Below are positions 1-12,340 of a stretch of 64,000 nucleotides of DNA, piece after piece. How positions within the stretch are numbered: position 1 is the stretch's first letter; each line of letters opens with the position of its first letter. A program made the position numbers and the translations under genes. The notes below the pieces were generated by a model that did not search any database, had not been told where the DNA came from, and saw only the letters and a program-made list of their open reading frames with translations. The stretch is from Sambucus nigra (lineage: Eukaryota > Streptophyta > Magnoliopsida > Dipsacales > Adoxaceae): assembly GCA_949130495.1 (NCBI GenBank), contig OX422211.1, positions 445,788,219-445,852,218 on the forward strand, read 5' to 3'.

Positions 1-276
1 CTTCTCATTTCGTAAGATTACACTTGATGTGGTTGTTAGATTTGAGGTTTATTACAAAATAATTATGATATTCAAAATAATTTGAGGAGATAATATATGT
101 AATGAATTATATTTTATTACATTCATACCATATTACTCATCTCTATGTAAAAAGACTACAATATTACTTTATCATTTATTTAAAATTATGAAGTCATAGA
201 ATTTATTCTTGAGGTATGTGATCAAGTTGATGTGAGGTAAAACCTTCATATTCCACAATCACTCACCACCCCATTT
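1..276. other. A+T-rich sequence without a recognised gene
   Basis: No coding signature is visible. The stretch lies directly upstream of the copia pol relic and should correspond to its lost gag/protease part, but no gag or protease motif can be read in any frame. Confidence 0.4.
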
Positions 277-862
277 ATGAGAGTAACCTGTGTATCCTCC
301 ACACCTTCTCTTATCTTGTGGCATGACCGTCTGAGTCATGCTTCTATTGGTAGTCTTACGTTTTTGCTTTCTCATGGTTCCTTAGGGTCTGTTAATAATG
401 AAAAATTTGACAATCTTCCATGTCTATTGGCAAAACAATTGGCTTTGACATTTAATAAAAGTGACTATATTTATCATGATCCTTTTGGCTTAATATATTT
501 TGATGTGTGGGGCCTATCTCCCACTGCTACCATGGGAAAATCCAAATATTTTGTTATTTTTATTGATGATTATTCACGCTATACCTGGTTGTTCCTTATG
601 AAAAATCGTTCCAAACTTCCTTAACTTTACATAAATTTTGCAACTATGGTCAATACCCAATTTTCTCATAAAATTAAGGTATTCTATGCTGACAGTGCCA
701 CTAAATATAGTGATTCTCGTGTCATCATTTTTCTACAACACGGGGTATTATTCCTCATATTTCATGTCCCGACACTTACCAATAAAATGGGTGTGCCAAA
801 TGCAAACACCAACATATCCTAAACATTGTTCATGCTCTACTCATCTCTGCCTCATGTCATGA
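277..862 (+). pseudogene. copia GAG-pre-integrase and integrase core, broken
   Basis: The integrase would join the element cDNA to host DNA. The pre-integrase zinc-binding region begins with LILWHDRLSHASIGSL and keeps its histidines. The expected second cysteine is not where the family has it. The core follows, with FDVWG (first catalytic Asp region) and FIDDYSRYTWLF. The frame breaks at a stop near 621, then resumes with FYADSATKYSDSRV (the region of the second Asp) and ends near NKMGVPN, the usual QQNGVAE site. At least one stop and one frameshift make it non-functional. Confidence 0.8.
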
Positions 863-1155
863 ACCTTTTTGGAGAGAAGTTGTTCTCACTTTCATCTACA
901 CTATAAACCATGTCCCCTCTTCCACTATTAAAAATCTAAACCCTATGAGTGTCTAATAACCCCAGAACTTTTGGTAGTTATTATTTTTTTCTTCTACAAC
1001 CCCATTAATGCTCAAAATTAGAGCTTTGATCCCGATTGTGTTGCTTCTTAGGCTATGTGGTATAACATAAAAGATACAAGTGTTGGAATCCCTATTCTAA
1101 ATGTCTTCATATATCCCATCATGTTGTCTTCTGGGAACATTAGATGTTTTCCTAA

Positions 1156-1554
1156 TTGTCCAAATTCCACTTACCTCCTTCATACACAACTCTATTCTTT
1201 AGTAATCGCTTGATAGATTTATTTCCCAATTCACCTGAACTTAATCCGTTGCCACATATTACACCACCATATCCATCCTCTCCTCTAGTATCTGATACAG
1301 TCTCCTCAATTAAACTGACTTCCACTACACCACTGATACCTCTAGTTTCCTCATTTGATGCTCAACCAAAGATATTTTTTTATGACTCACCTGAGTCGTC
1401 TGCTCCATATAATGGATCTTCACTAGTCTCCAATCCGAATCCCCTACGTAAAAGTGTAAGACCTAAAACCACATCTATTCTTCTTCATGATTTTCATGTT
1501 TATTCTACTATTTTTCTCATCATGAGCCTTACTCTTATCGTGAGGCTACTTTAA
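1156..1554 (+). pseudogene. copia linker between integrase and RT
   Basis: This is a 132-codon open stretch rich in Pro, Ser and Thr, ending in RKSVRPKTTSILLHDFHVYS. Copia polyproteins carry a low-complexity Pro/Ser-rich linker here, closing with an R.S.R...P..L.D(F/Y) pattern just before the RT. It lies between recognisable integrase and RT parts of the same relic. No catalytic role is expected. Confidence 0.6.
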
Positions 1555-1599
1555 CCTCCTTGGCAAAAGGCAATAGTTGATGAACAATAGTCACTTGAA

Positions 1600-2310
1600 T
1601 AAAATCATATATGGGATTTAGTAGATCTACCAAGTGGTAAGAATGTAATGGTATGTAAATGTGTTTATAAATTTAAAACTCAATCGCATGGCTCTCTTGA
1701 TCATTATAAGGCACACCTTGTCATAAAAGGATTTACTCAAGAATACGAGATTGACATGTGGAGAACTTTGCTTCAGTGATTCGACTCACTTGGTTCGTAG
1801 TCTCATTACAGTTTTTGCAATTTGTCATTGGGAACTTCTTCAGATGGACGTGAAAACTTCCTTCCTTAATGGTGAGTGAGTTATCTGAGGAATTTACATG
1901 TGATCACCTGTAAGATATTTTCATTCCACTCATCAAGTTTCCAAACTTCGTCGTGCCCTTTATGGTCACAAACAGGCTCCCCGTGCTTGGTTTGCTAAGT
2001 TTAATATCATTCCTACAAGTTTTGTGTTTGCATCCAGTCCTCATGACTCCGCACTTTTTATCCGTAAATCCGACCATGGCACTATTTTTCTCCTTCTCTA
2101 TTTGGATGATATGATTATTACCAGTGACGATCACTTTGGTATATCCGAAAGTATATCTGAGTCAAATGTTCAAATGAAAGATGTTTTAAAGATGTTTTAT
2201 TTTCTTGGTCTTGAGATCCTACTAACTCTGATGGATATTATCTTTCTCAAGAAAAATATGCTTCAGATCTGATCACTCGTGCAGGACACACCGATAGCAA
2301 GACCGATGTC
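1600..2310 (+). pseudogene. copia reverse transcriptase, broken
   Basis: RT would copy element RNA into cDNA. Recognisable parts are the N-terminal VYKFKTQSHGSLDHYKAHLV with VIKGFTQEY, the ETFAPV-like region near 1760-1790 in a shifted frame, and the catalytic segment LLLYLDDMIITSDD at about 2095-2136 (the Y-x-DD box is present). YFLGLEIL follows near 2200. Several frameshifts separate these pieces. Confidence 0.8.
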
Positions 2311-2343
2311 ACTCCACTTGAGCTGAAGTCCAAGCGCACTCCT

Positions 2344-2760
2344 ATGGATAGTACTCTTTTTGATGATCCGACTTTGTATCGACAATTAGTAGGGAATCTT
2401 GTCTACCTTAGTGTCACGTGCTCATATATCGTATATGCAGTTCATATTGTTAATCAGTTCCTTTCTTCTCCACTTTTCCCTCATTATGCTACTGTTCTTC
2501 TCATTCTCAGATACATCAATGTGATTATATTCAACGGTCTTCACTTCTCTGCTTATTCCTCCCCACAGCTTCATGCCAACTCTGATGTAAATTGGGTAGG
2601 GAACCCCACCGATCATCATTCTACTATGGGCTATTGCTTATTTCTTCGTGATTCTCTTATCTCGTAGCACGAAAAAAAGAAAATTGTTATTGCCCGATAT
2701 AGTACAAAAGATGAATATCATGATGGTACTGATGCCACCCAAAAAATTCTTTAGCTATTA
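2344..2760 (+). pseudogene. copia RNase H, 3' truncated
   Basis: The open segment starts DPTLYRQLVGNLVYLSVTCS and runs to MGYCLFLRDSLIS, matching the RT-to-RNase H connection of Ale-type copia elements. It continues after a stop at 2665-2667 as a degraded SW+SKKQ..VARSS..AEY region. The family's SDADWAGD is written NSDVNWVGN here, so a metal-binding Asp position is altered. The domain stops at 2760, where the Tekay-like LTR starts. Confidence 0.8.
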
Positions 2761-4156
2761 TAACACCCTGAGGAAATCGAGGCGCTAATACGATTAAAAC
2801 TGAATTAAATCATTAACAATCAATATAGAGCATTCATATGCCACAAAAATAAACATGAATGGTCATCAAAATGAATAATGTCCGATTCAAAATTAACACG
2901 CCAATATAAGATGTCTCCTAACAAAATGGCTAGGTAAAATACAGCTCCAAATAATTACAGTTTTAATTCCACTCAAAATAACGCTAAGCTCCCAAATATT
3001 TACACTGTCAATTTATACAAAAATAATATTCTCAAAATGTTATGGTATTAATATCTTTCAAAAAATCAGTAACATCCAAATCCACGCTTACATGCCACTA
3101 AAAAAAGAATGGGAAAGTACAGAATATGACAAGAATAGATGCTCAATACAATAACGGTGAAAAAAATGCAATAGTACGAAATTGTATACAATTCCAATGC
3201 GACACTCGAACATTGTACGTATTTATTTCTCAATAACACATCAATAGGTCACCGGACGACACCTCACCTCACCTAGGCTTCTTAAAGCCTCATTCCGGCT
3301 ATTGTACTTTTAGACTTTTTCCAGGTGACCATTCTCAGTGCCATATTAATATTACATGACACCATGCCCACATAAATTAACATACAATATCTCAATCGAA
3401 TAACACATAGGATTCCAATGAATACCATCACATTTCAAGAACAATACAAATAACTGGGAAATAAGAAAATACTCTCCAGAGATTTAGATGAGCATATTGT
3501 GTAAACCCCGTACCTTAAAATCATCACTTGAAAACTCATAAAATTCTTCCTCAAAATTCTGAGTACACTATTACATTCCACTTGCGAAAACAATAAAGAC
3601 GTGTTCTTAGATGATTTTGAGAAAACTTGATTTAGATCTTCAAAACTTGGGTTGAAAGTTGTGTTCAATGCGGATTAGGTTTCGTAGATGAGAGAGATTA
3701 AAATTATGGGAGGCTACTGATTTTTAAAAATGCTAAAATGTATTTTAAAAGTCCTAAACCCTTCACTTTATGTTTATATACCAAAACTAATTTCAGTCCT
3801 AATCAAATACAAACACTAAAAAAATATTACAGATGATCGGACGATTGGAATTGGCTGAAAGTTTAATATGTTGTAGCTGAAGGTGAGACGAAGTTGTTAA
3901 AAAAAATTAGCTTGAGAGGACGGTCAAATATTTTTATTTACTTTTTTTCCTTAGGTCGGATCCTCCTTCGATTTTTATACAAAAAGTTATAATTTTCAAA
4001 TTTTAATCCCAATTTAAATTCCATTTAAAACCTTATTTTTACATATAAATACCAACCTTTTTACATACCAAAATTAAATAGATTCCAAAACTTTTTTTTT
4101 CTAATTTTTTTTATTTAACAAAGATTTTTACGGCTAAAATATCACGGGGGGTTACA
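2761..4156 (-). repeat. 3' LTR of the Tekay-like element
   Basis: On the minus strand it starts TGTAACCCCCCGTG directly after the purine tract and ends GGGTGTTA at 2761. It is about 1.4 kb long. Only its last ~665 bp have a partner (4686-5352), so the other LTR is incomplete rather than this one being too long. Confidence 0.65.
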
Positions 4157-4671
4157 TACTCCCCCACTAATATAGGAATTTCGTCCTCGAAATTCGACGA
4201 AGAGTGGACGTCAAACGTAATGTATCGCAAATAAAATAAGGCTTACATATGCCAACTGATAGAATATCAAAATTAAACGCACATATACCCAATCCCACAT
4301 GCACTTACCTCGTGAACAAAATATAACATATATCTCAACTCTATATATAATATATCTATGAAAATAACGACGTACTACGCTCTCCCACGTATCACCACTG
4401 GATTCTCTCTCCAAAATTCATCGAACACTGAAGTCCTCAAATCAAATCACATCATCAAATTGATACTTACGACACTTAACATCTGTACTGACGATCTAGA
4501 AAATAAATCTCATCTAAAAAAATCAACTCTGAAGATACTCACATTAAGAATTCTACTTCTAACCTCAATTATTATCATGGATTTAATAAAAAAACACCAT
4601 ATCTCCAAGAAACACAACTAGCACGTATGGTAGACCCAAAACCAAAGACTCGAGTGTTGTCGGATACATAG
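4157..4671 (-). other. Residual interior of the Tekay-like element, with PPT
   Basis: Next to the left LTR, minus strand, lies the purine tract GTGGGGGAGTA, preceded by the sequence that in autonomous relatives covers the end of pol (GAATTTCGAGGACGAAATTC). The rest has no gag or pol signature, so almost the whole coding interior has been lost. Confidence 0.6.
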
Positions 4672-4683
4672 GCTCTGATACCA
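4672..4683 (-). other. Primer binding site, tRNA-iMet type
   Basis: The minus strand reads TGGTATCAGAGC, the standard complement of the initiator-Met tRNA 3' end in plant retrotransposons. It lies two bases inside the right LTR edge. Confidence 0.85.
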
Positions 4684-4685
4684 TC

Positions 4686-5352
4686 AGTAACACCCCGAGG
4701 AAATTGAGGCGCCACTACGATTAAAACTAAATTAAATCCTCAACAATCAATATAAAGCATCTATATTCCATAAAAATAAATATGAAAGGTCATCAAAATG
4801 AACAATGTCCAATTCAAAATTTACATGTCAATCTAAGATGTATCCTAACAACAAGGCTAGGTAAAATACACCTCCAAATAATTAAAGTTTTAATTCCACT
4901 CAAAATAACGCTAAGCTCCCAAATATTTACACAGTCAATTTATACAAAAATAATATTCTCAAAATGCTATGGTCTTTATATCCTTCAAAATATCAGTAAC
5001 GTCCAAATCCGTACTTACATGCCACTAAAAAAAGAACGGGGAAGTTCACAATATAACAAGAATAGATGTTCAACAAAATAACGGTGAAAAATACAATAAT
5101 ATGAAACTGTATACGAGTTCAATGCGACACTCGAGCATTGTACCAATTTATTTCTGAATAACACATCAATAGGTCACCAGACCTCACCGCACCTCTCCTA
5201 GGCTTCTTAAATCCTCATTCCGGCTATTGGACTTTTGGACTTTTGGCGGGTGACCATTCTCAGTGCCATATTAAAATTTCAGGACACCATGCTCACAAAA
5301 ATAAACACGCAATATCTCAATCGAATCGCACATAGGATTCCAATGAATACCA
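4686..5352 (-). repeat. 5' LTR of the Tekay-like element, truncated
   Basis: Direct repeat of 2761-3428. On the minus strand it ends next to the PBS. Homology stops abruptly near 5352, so the U3 part, including any promoter, is missing. Confidence 0.7.
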
Positions 5353-5800
5353 CAATTTTTCGAAAATTATAACTAAAATTTTAAATATAAATAAACATGG
5401 GAAGTAGCATTTAATATAGAAATTAAACCAAATAATAATAATAATTTTAGTTAATTATCAACTAATTATATTATAATTCTATTTTTGTGAATACAATTAT
5501 AAAACATATTCTATGATTATACTATATGTGATATTATACCCATTAGACCCGCAACGAAACGTAATTTAAAACTACATATTCATTTATCAGATTTCAAGTT
5601 TAGTCATATATATATATGCCCATATTTTTTTTAATTACTTACTATTATTTAGTTGACGGTTAACTTTAATATTTATAGTATTTTTTGTAACCAAGATAGC
5701 AATGTAAATTAAGTCTGATATATAACTATTTAAAATACAGGGCACAAAGTTTACAATTCACTACAAGGAAAAATAACTACCTCGACTGTTATATCATAAG
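5353..5800. other. A+T-rich spacer, nothing recognised
   Basis: No reading frame, repeat pair or element end is visible here. Confidence 0.4.
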
Positions 5801-7060
5801 TATTGTATGGTTCATGGGCCAATTAGAAGAGGACACTTGGACTCATCATCTGCATAAATGAGATCATCCTAGCTAGCAATCTGATTGGCATAGGTAATCT
5901 GGTCAGCTCCAAGCAGTCAACCAACACTGTTAATTACCTCCGTTATAGGAATCATGTACTATGTGATGGGATGACATCAACAGCACACACACACGTGAGG
6001 AAGATATGTAAATATTCCCCCAATGTGTCCATAACTAAATTCATGATTATTTTCTTTCCTCACACGTAAGGCGTGTACTTGCCCAACCTATAAATACAAG
6101 CCATGTGACACTCTTTTTTTCTATCTTCTAACAGCCTATAAATGACACCCCCCAACACACACACACACTTTTGCGAATTCGAGATATTTTCCTTAATGTT
6201 ATCATTTACAGTTCTAGAGAGAACTTGAAATCTTCACTATTGTGTTCATTCATGGATTTATCCTAATAATTCAATACAACAAACACAGGACTTGTGGACA
6301 TAGGTACAACTTTGGGTCGAACCACATAAATATGGTGCTTATTCTATTTCTCTCATCTATCTACTATTTTCTCTAGTTTAGTATTTCAGTAATTTACATA
6401 TCTTATTTGTTATCATCTTATAAATTTTATACTCAAGCTAAGATAAATCAATATAGTAGTTTTAGGGGATAACAAATTGGCATTGTTTATGAGAATTGGC
6501 TTAGCTATTAACGGTTTCCACCATTATGAATTTCTGAAACTCGAGGATACTCATGTCTGGTAAACCGGTGAATCACACTCCGATTCAACTGGATTTCGTT
6601 GGTGTAGAGTCTTTTTATTAACAATTTCCATTCGATTCTCTCGAATTCCTTGAATCTTCCATTTGATTTTGCATATCCCTGCTTTAGATTTTCTTTAACA
6701 GCAATTACCGTTGTTATGCTTATGATACTCTATTTTTCCTGCTATGGTATTATGTTTTTTTTGCAATTTCTATTAAAAATGGCTGAGAGCGGTTCCACCC
6801 TCTACAGAAAGTAGCCAAACTGAAGAGGGGTTCCACCCTTTACACCTATAGGCATGGGAGATTTGCAGGGGATCTTAAAAATACTAGATAGGAGTCAGGA
6901 AGATATGTAGGAGAACATGAAACAATCGACTCAAATCTCGGGATGGACATAACAGGCCAAAGATGAACCCAATTACCCCAACAATTGAGGAAAACTCTTA
7001 CAGGAGGCATGAAATGCCACTTCCAGCATTATACAGGGACATGATATAGGTGCACTATAA
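5800..7060 (+). mobile_element. 5' end of a Ty3/gypsy Tat-type element: LTR, PBS region, gag start
   Basis: The LTR ends ...GATAACA at 6474. The next bases, ATTGGCATTGTTTATGAGA, look like a decayed form of the TTGGCGCCGT(T/C)TGTGGGAA primer-site region of Tat-lineage elements. Inside the LTR, CCTATAAATACAAGCC near 6088 is a good TATA box, and GTGGACATAGG with CGAACCACATAAAT (about 6294-6330) is the usual R/U5 signature of many plant LTRs. The leader is followed by stop-riddled sequence that resembles Tat gag near 6870-6930. The left LTR edge was not fixed and the 3' end is missing. Confidence 0.6.
6088..6097 (+). promoter_or_regulatory. Predicted LTR TATA box
   Basis: CTATAAATAC lies about 200 bp before the conserved GTGGACATAGG segment, a spacing that fits U3 promoter and R region of a plant LTR. 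Confidence 0.5.
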
Positions 7061-9300
7061 TAGGGTAACAAATAAACCTATGACGTTGAATTTGAGATCA
7101 CGTGGAGAAGGGATTAGGTTTAAATACTCAGAATCTAGGTGAGATAATAAATCTTGTAGGCCTCATGCATCATCCACCATCTGATCAACTAGATATGAAG
7201 ATGATTAATTTTTTATTGCCTTAATTTTTTCTCGGTCTCTTTTAAACGGTTGCTTTCACAATGAAATTATTATTCTCTCGTAGCCCTTTCTTGTGTACTC
7301 ATCATTTTTTCAATTCTAAATAAATTCTCACGTGGAACGGTTCTTACATGCACAAATCCTCCATAGTCAAATAAAAATGTGGATGACAAGTTTGATAAGA
7401 GAACATCTCACCAAGCTCAAATGTACATCATGAAGTCAAAATGCAATAAGCTAGTTCATGTGTGTATATAAGCATATTCAAAGTCGAATCCATAAAGCAT
7501 GTCAAGTTCAAAACAACTCTATAAACATGGTTAAGATCACTGTCCTTTCCTTTTTTTTCTTTCCAAGACTCCTAAACGATCTCTTACTCAATATCATGCA
7601 TGTTCGTTGATTAAGGATAGAATTACTAAGTAGCCATGTTCGTGTCAAACCCCCAAGTCCATATATGACCCGTTAATAAATCGGTTTCAAAAAACAAACC
7701 TAAACCCGAAAATTACTGTTAACGAGTCACCCAACCCAAACTGTTAAGCCTGTCAAGTAACTCTCCTGTAAAATGTAATATAATTAATTTTTACGTTTGA
7801 AATTGTAAATATTAATAGTAATAGGATCCCAACAATAAAATATCCATTAACCAAGAATATAGAAAATATAAAAAGAATAATGATATGAGACCCCCAAAAT
7901 GTCCCAAATCATTCCCTAGAATGAGTTAGGTTAACAATAAATGTTGTACCTTTTACTGTAATAATGTAATAATGATAAAGTACAATACTTTACTACTATG
8001 CCAGTTCATTTGGAGGACGTAGTTGGGACTCATAGCATTACTCCATTACAAAATGTATCAAAGATAAGTTATCAACATAGATTTAAGGTAGTATTAGCAG
8101 GTTTTAATGGATACAAAAATGTCTAATCAGGTGTAGCAAAATTTCCAAACCCGAGATGTTATCTTAGCGGGACAATATCATGTTGACCCTATATTGACCC
8201 AAACCCGATAATCCTAAACCCATTAACTTATAATTTCATGTCATGTCGTGTCGTGTCGTGTTTTCATGTCTTGTGTTATTTTGGCAAGTCTAGTACTAAG
8301 TCCATGTTCATGGAAAATACCTATTTTTGTTTAGTTTATCAAAATTCCCAGGCTTCTATCGGTAAACCTATTGGAGTACTTAGCCTAATAGATTTAAAAT
8401 ATACACACAAATAAGAATGGGGGATCATTATTCCATGACACCAACGGCTCGTTCCATACCAAAACCCACCTAATATATCAATTCATCCACGTCTCATATC
8501 GTGAGGCGGTGGCCGACTGAATTTATGATCAAATATATCACCACGTAATCATGCCATCACCTCTACCAAACCAAACACGTCTAATTGATCAAGTCATCTA
8601 CATCTCATGTCGTGAGGGGGGGACTGACTGAATGTGTGATTAAAATACATATCAACCACAAAATCCTATTTCACGATTCAGTAGTGTAGTACCCGATCAC
8701 AAAGCATTTAAATCAAACCCCGAATGATAGATACCCACGAGAGAATATGGTATGGTCACATTAATCACATTAGTAATTAGTATTCCCATTTGTTAATTTA
8801 TTTCCACAACTAATAAATAATAAATAAATACCATAAAAATATGGGGTATGACACATAGGATCCTAGAATATTTTTTTTAAATTATGCATTTTAGTCTTCT
8901 ATTTATAATAAGATAACTTTATTATGTTTTCCACTCGCTCTAGACATTGTAACTCAATGGTAGTGATAATATATGTATTTTACTCTATATTCTGAGTGTA
9001 ATTTCAGCGACGAGACAAAATTCATTAGAAGAATTGTGAAAAGATATAATATGAACTAAGTAGGACTACTAAAAATGATGTTCGAGTTCCAACTGAGAGC
9101 TCAACATTGAAAGACATGCCATGGATTGATTGGAGTGTAAGTAGGGTCTACTTCCTGCCTAAAAACCCATTTTCCTTGTCCTAATAAGACTATTTTTACA
9201 CAATAACTCTGATAGTATAACAATTACTTCATGCTTCTTTGAGAGGATGCCCGTTCTATAATTTCTAAATTTCATATACAAGCATAAAATCCTTACCACC
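7060..9300. other. Repeat-poor A+T-rich region without genes
   Basis: No coding signature was found. 8225-8262 holds a short run of TGTCG/TCGTG pentamers. 7630-8300 has many ACCCG/CCCAAACCC-type words seen in plant dispersed repeats, but no clean ends. An imperfect duplication at 8478-8660 is listed separately. Confidence 0.4.
8478..8660. repeat. Imperfect two-copy tandem duplication, ~108-bp period
   Basis: A segment containing CTCATATCGTGAGG and GACTGAATTTATGATCAAA recurs about 108 bp later as CTCATGTCGTGAGG and GACTGAATGTGTGATTAAA. The copies are diverged and flanked by unrelated sequence. Confidence 0.55.
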
Positions 9301-9357
9301 ATCCATTTCTAGTTTGGTTAAAATCGAGAATTGCTATTAAGAGGTTATCAACTCTGA

Positions 9358-10028
9358 ATGGAATTACCACCTGAAATTGTAGCCTTTTGGAATCTCGAAA
9401 TGCTTGATCTTGAAGGAAATAAGATTATATGTATATGGAAGAAAATTGTATGGCTAATTTATTTGAGACTCTTGAAGGTGTCCTTACAGCGGCGTGCAAA
9501 CCATTACATAAACAGTAAGGGAAATGAGGCAATAATTCCAAGAGATACTCTACGTATATTTTTTGCTTCAAGGAACTCAACATATATGTGGATCCTGATT
9601 GTGAGTGGTGGGACTCTGAGTGGTGGAACTCAACATTTTTTTCTCCCGAGTTTAACGAAGATATCCATAATATACCTAACTTAATGAAGATATCCTTTAT
9701 ATACCTACCTGAATTGATATATATATTACGTTGTTTACGCATCACGCCAAAATTAGAAAGAATGGTCATTTATAATTGCCCAAAGCTGAAGCGTCTATCT
9801 CCTATAGAAGTTTCCAGTAATGATCTAAACGAGGTCAAATATGAAAGTTAATAGTGGGAAGAATTGGAGTAGAACAAATCAGACTGGAACATTGATCAAC
9901 ATGATTACTTGGCTCGTGTCTTTTTCCCACTTAGAAGATATGGTGACTCAATGGATGAACTTGTTGAAGCTATGCAAACCTCCCTGAACAACCATGTAAT
10001 TTTTTCATGTAAATCAGACTGTTTATAA
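9358..10028 (+). pseudogene. NLR disease-resistance gene fragment (C-terminal LRRs)
   Basis: An intact parent would be an intracellular NB-LRR immune receptor; only late leucine-rich repeats are seen. The first part reads LPPEIVAFWNLEMLDLEGNK then LIYLRLLKVS, the hydrophobic spacing of CNL-type LRRs. After a frameshift near 9590 it continues with WWDSEWW, then LPELIYILRCL and the closing LERMVIYNCPKLKRL motif that marks the last LRRs of many CC-NB-LRR proteins. After a stop at 9849-9851, DYLARVFFPLRRYGDSMDEL is still readable to about 9980. No NB-ARC motifs (P-loop, GLPL, MHD) occur upstream, so this is a 5'-truncated pseudogene. It is the only recognisable host-type gene fragment in the window. 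Confidence 0.7.
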
Positions 10029-10318
10029 ATAAGTGGTTATCTGAAGGCATATTTAATAACATGTTGTCATCCACTTACACTATCGGATATGACACTAGGA
10101 TTATATCCCCTTATACACAATTATATATATAAATACATTACTGGAGATTATAAAAATTAAATTATTAAAATTAGAATGTACCAGAATGTTACACAACTAT
10201 TTACTATTTTTCCTTAGTAACTTGTAAAACTATAATGAATGTTAAGATTTTGATGAAACCTAAATTAAATTAATATAAATTTTGTTTGACTTTATGTTCT
10301 TCTTGCATAATTTTCAGA

Positions 10319-10518
10319 TAAGGGTTTCTAATGTGGTGGTTCAGGAATTTTTGAGTCCATAATTTATTTTGGACCAAGAAACAACTTTATTAAACCATGA
10401 CTCATTAGTTTCTGTAGGATTTTTCGGTGGGATTGAAGATCGATTGACTAGGGAGGTTGTATTGCATTACCCACCTGCTTAATGTCACCAAGACTCGATT
10501 ATTAAGCTAGGCTTCTCT
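10319..10518 (+). pseudogene. Possible further exon of the NLR-like gene
   Basis: The segment is bounded by a good acceptor (ATAATTTTCAG before 10319) and a near-perfect donor (CTCAG/GTGAGT at about 10518). One frame reads across it, including LLNHDSLVSVGFFGGIEDRL, interrupted by two stops. The family of this peptide was not recognised. The link to the LRR fragment rests on distance, strand and splice signals only. It could be a chance ORF. Confidence 0.35.
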
Positions 10519-10776
10519 CAGGTGAGTGCTACTACATCTTACTCCAGTGAAAAGAGGCTTTGTGAATTTTAGAAGGATAATTTTATGGTCTTCTTGCCTA
10601 AACCAAAGACCTTCAAAGTTATCTTATAAATCTCTATCGAATTAAATTGGGTATATAATAAATGAAATTCAATAAAATTCATTAATAAATGGTCCGTCTA
10701 AAAATCTCAAATATACTTTCTTTAATTAGCATAATTGGTATAAAATAATAGTAATTTTTTTATTTTCTTAAAAACA

Positions 10777-10804
10777 AAGATATAATAATAATAATAATAA
10801 TAAT
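10777..10804. repeat. (TAA)n microsatellite
   Basis: Uninterrupted ATA/TAA trinucleotide run. Confidence 0.85.
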
Positions 10805-10849
10805 TTGCAGATAAATGATGAGGATGAGATTGAAGATGAAGATAAACAT

Positions 10850-11109
10850 TCACATCAATCATATAAGAGACAAAAGTTTTTAAAGTGGTTCGGCTACGAA
10901 TAAATCCTACGTCCACTGTTATTTTATTCCCAGGGGTTTACGATAGCACAATATGGTGTAGAGAGAGAAAGGAAGTGTATCTTGTGTATTGTGTTTCTTA
11001 GTTGTCCCTCTTTTTTGGCTAAGGGAATACATGTATTTATAGTGATGGGAGTTAATATGAAAAGGCTATGTATTGTCATCTTTTGATACAGTAGAAATAT
11101 ACATTAAGG
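10850..11109 (-). mobile_element. LTR fragment, minus strand
   Basis: On the minus strand a CTATAAATA box (about 11034-11042) is followed roughly 120 bp later by GTGGACGTAGG and CCGAACCAC (about 10887-10920), the usual R/U5 signature of plant LTRs. The right side is cut at 11109 by the Tekay-like element. No internal region or second LTR was seen. Confidence 0.5.
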
Positions 11110-11543
11110 TGTAACAACCCGCCCTTTTGGAGACGATTAAATTCCATAATTAAATATAAATTGGCAATATGGGGAATTTTCCTAAATAGTAATTTTTGGG
11201 ATTTTTGAGGATTAAATGATTTTCGAAGGATGTTGGGATTATTTTTGGGACTATATAGGTCGAAATATTTTAATTATATGTCGCCGTTGAGTAAAGCGAC
11301 ACGAGGTAAGATTTTTAATTGGAAAACCCGCATTTATTTATTTTGGGTTGGAATAGTGATTTGCGGTCAAGTACCCCGGATGGGAATTTCGACTGCGCCG
11401 TGAGTCTCGGAATGTCCGAGATAGTCGAAAAAGAGTGTCCGATTGTCGAAAATGAGTTTCAGATAATTTTAGAGGTAAAAGTAACTCGTAATTGGGTAAA
11501 CGAGTCGTTTTGGGGTTTTAAGGGGTATAACCCTTTTTCTTCT

Positions 11544-11551
11544 TATATAAA
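11544..11551 (+). promoter_or_regulatory. Predicted LTR TATA box
   Basis: TATATAAA followed by a purine-rich GA tract about 30 bp downstream. The same box occurs at 17538 in the other LTR, both about 435 bp from the LTR start. Confidence 0.6.
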
Positions 11552-12340
11552 GAGGGGGATAGGGAGAAAATAAGAAAGAAAGAAAGAAAAGAGAGAGAAG
11601 AGAGAGAGGAAGGAGAGAGAAGAGGAGAAAATGGAGATTCGGGCCAAACTCTGCCGGATTCTACTCGAGGTCGTCGAATTTTATCCACGAGGCAAGTGTT
11701 TACTTGCTTTATTTACTTTTTGCATAAATATCTCATACCGTAGTTTGGTATAAACAAACTCTAAAGATTTTGGGTTGGGTTTTCGTGGATAAAACGGATT
11801 TTTGGGAGTTAAAACAAATAAACCCCTAAATATTTCATATTTGGAGAAACTTAGAAATTAATTGGTGATTTCGGGTTTTAGGAAGTTTAGAACCCGTATT
11901 ATGTTGTAGTTGAAGTTGGTTGAGGTTATAGGACGTTGGGTGAGGCGACAAAATCTTGGGAGGAGCTTTAATGGCCGAAATCTTCTCGAAGAAGATGATG
12001 AATAGTAACCCATGACTTTAGGAGGCCATTTTGGCCAGGAAAAGAATTGATCTAGCTCTCGGCCAAAACACAAAAGTTGTAGATCTTTTTTATACGGTCG
12101 CGTGGGAGCCAACCGCGTATTTTTCTGATTTTTCCTCGATTTGATATGATTTTTACAAGATGGAATCTCCGGGTTGAAATCATCAACTCGGAAATCAAAT
12201 CGGGAATTGGAAAAATAAAGGCTAGGATTAGTCGTGTAGATGTTTTGGATGATTTTTGGGGTAGTTTAGAAACTCCGATAATGAATTTGGGTTGTTGGAT
12301 AAAGGATTTAAGGATATTGGTGTTGAGGACCTGGTATGAC

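Larger units (their letters stand above)
277..2760 (+). mobile_element. Ty1/copia retrotransposon relic (Ale-like), pol only
   Basis: The domain order is GAG-pre-integrase, integrase, linker, reverse transcriptase, RNase H, which is the copia order. LTRs, gag and protease are not visible. The reading shifts between all three frames and carries many stops, so the copy is dead and old. The RNase H end is cut off at 2760, where a minus-strand Tekay-like LTR begins, and I could not find its continuation on the far side of that element. Ale is the best lineage guess from the wording of the RT/RNase H region; the copia assignment itself is firm. Confidence 0.85.
2761..5352 (-). mobile_element. Internally deleted Tekay/Del-like LTR element
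   Basis: Two direct copies of the same sequence start at 2761 and 4686 and stay alignable for about 665 bp. Between them, read on the minus strand, a tRNA-iMet-type PBS follows the right copy and a purine tract with the Ty3-type sequence GAATTTCGAGGACGAAATTC precedes the left copy, which then starts TGTAACCCCCC. This is the minus-strand order LTR-PBS-(short interior)-PPT-LTR. Only about 500 bp of interior remain, with no pol. The right LTR is cut at about 5352. Target-site duplications could not be found because one end is lost. Confidence 0.75.

Noticed and set aside
7630..8300. Possible MITE or inverted-repeat element
   Set aside because: The ACCCG-rich and TCGTG-rich ends are suggestive, but no matching terminal repeats or target duplication could be found.
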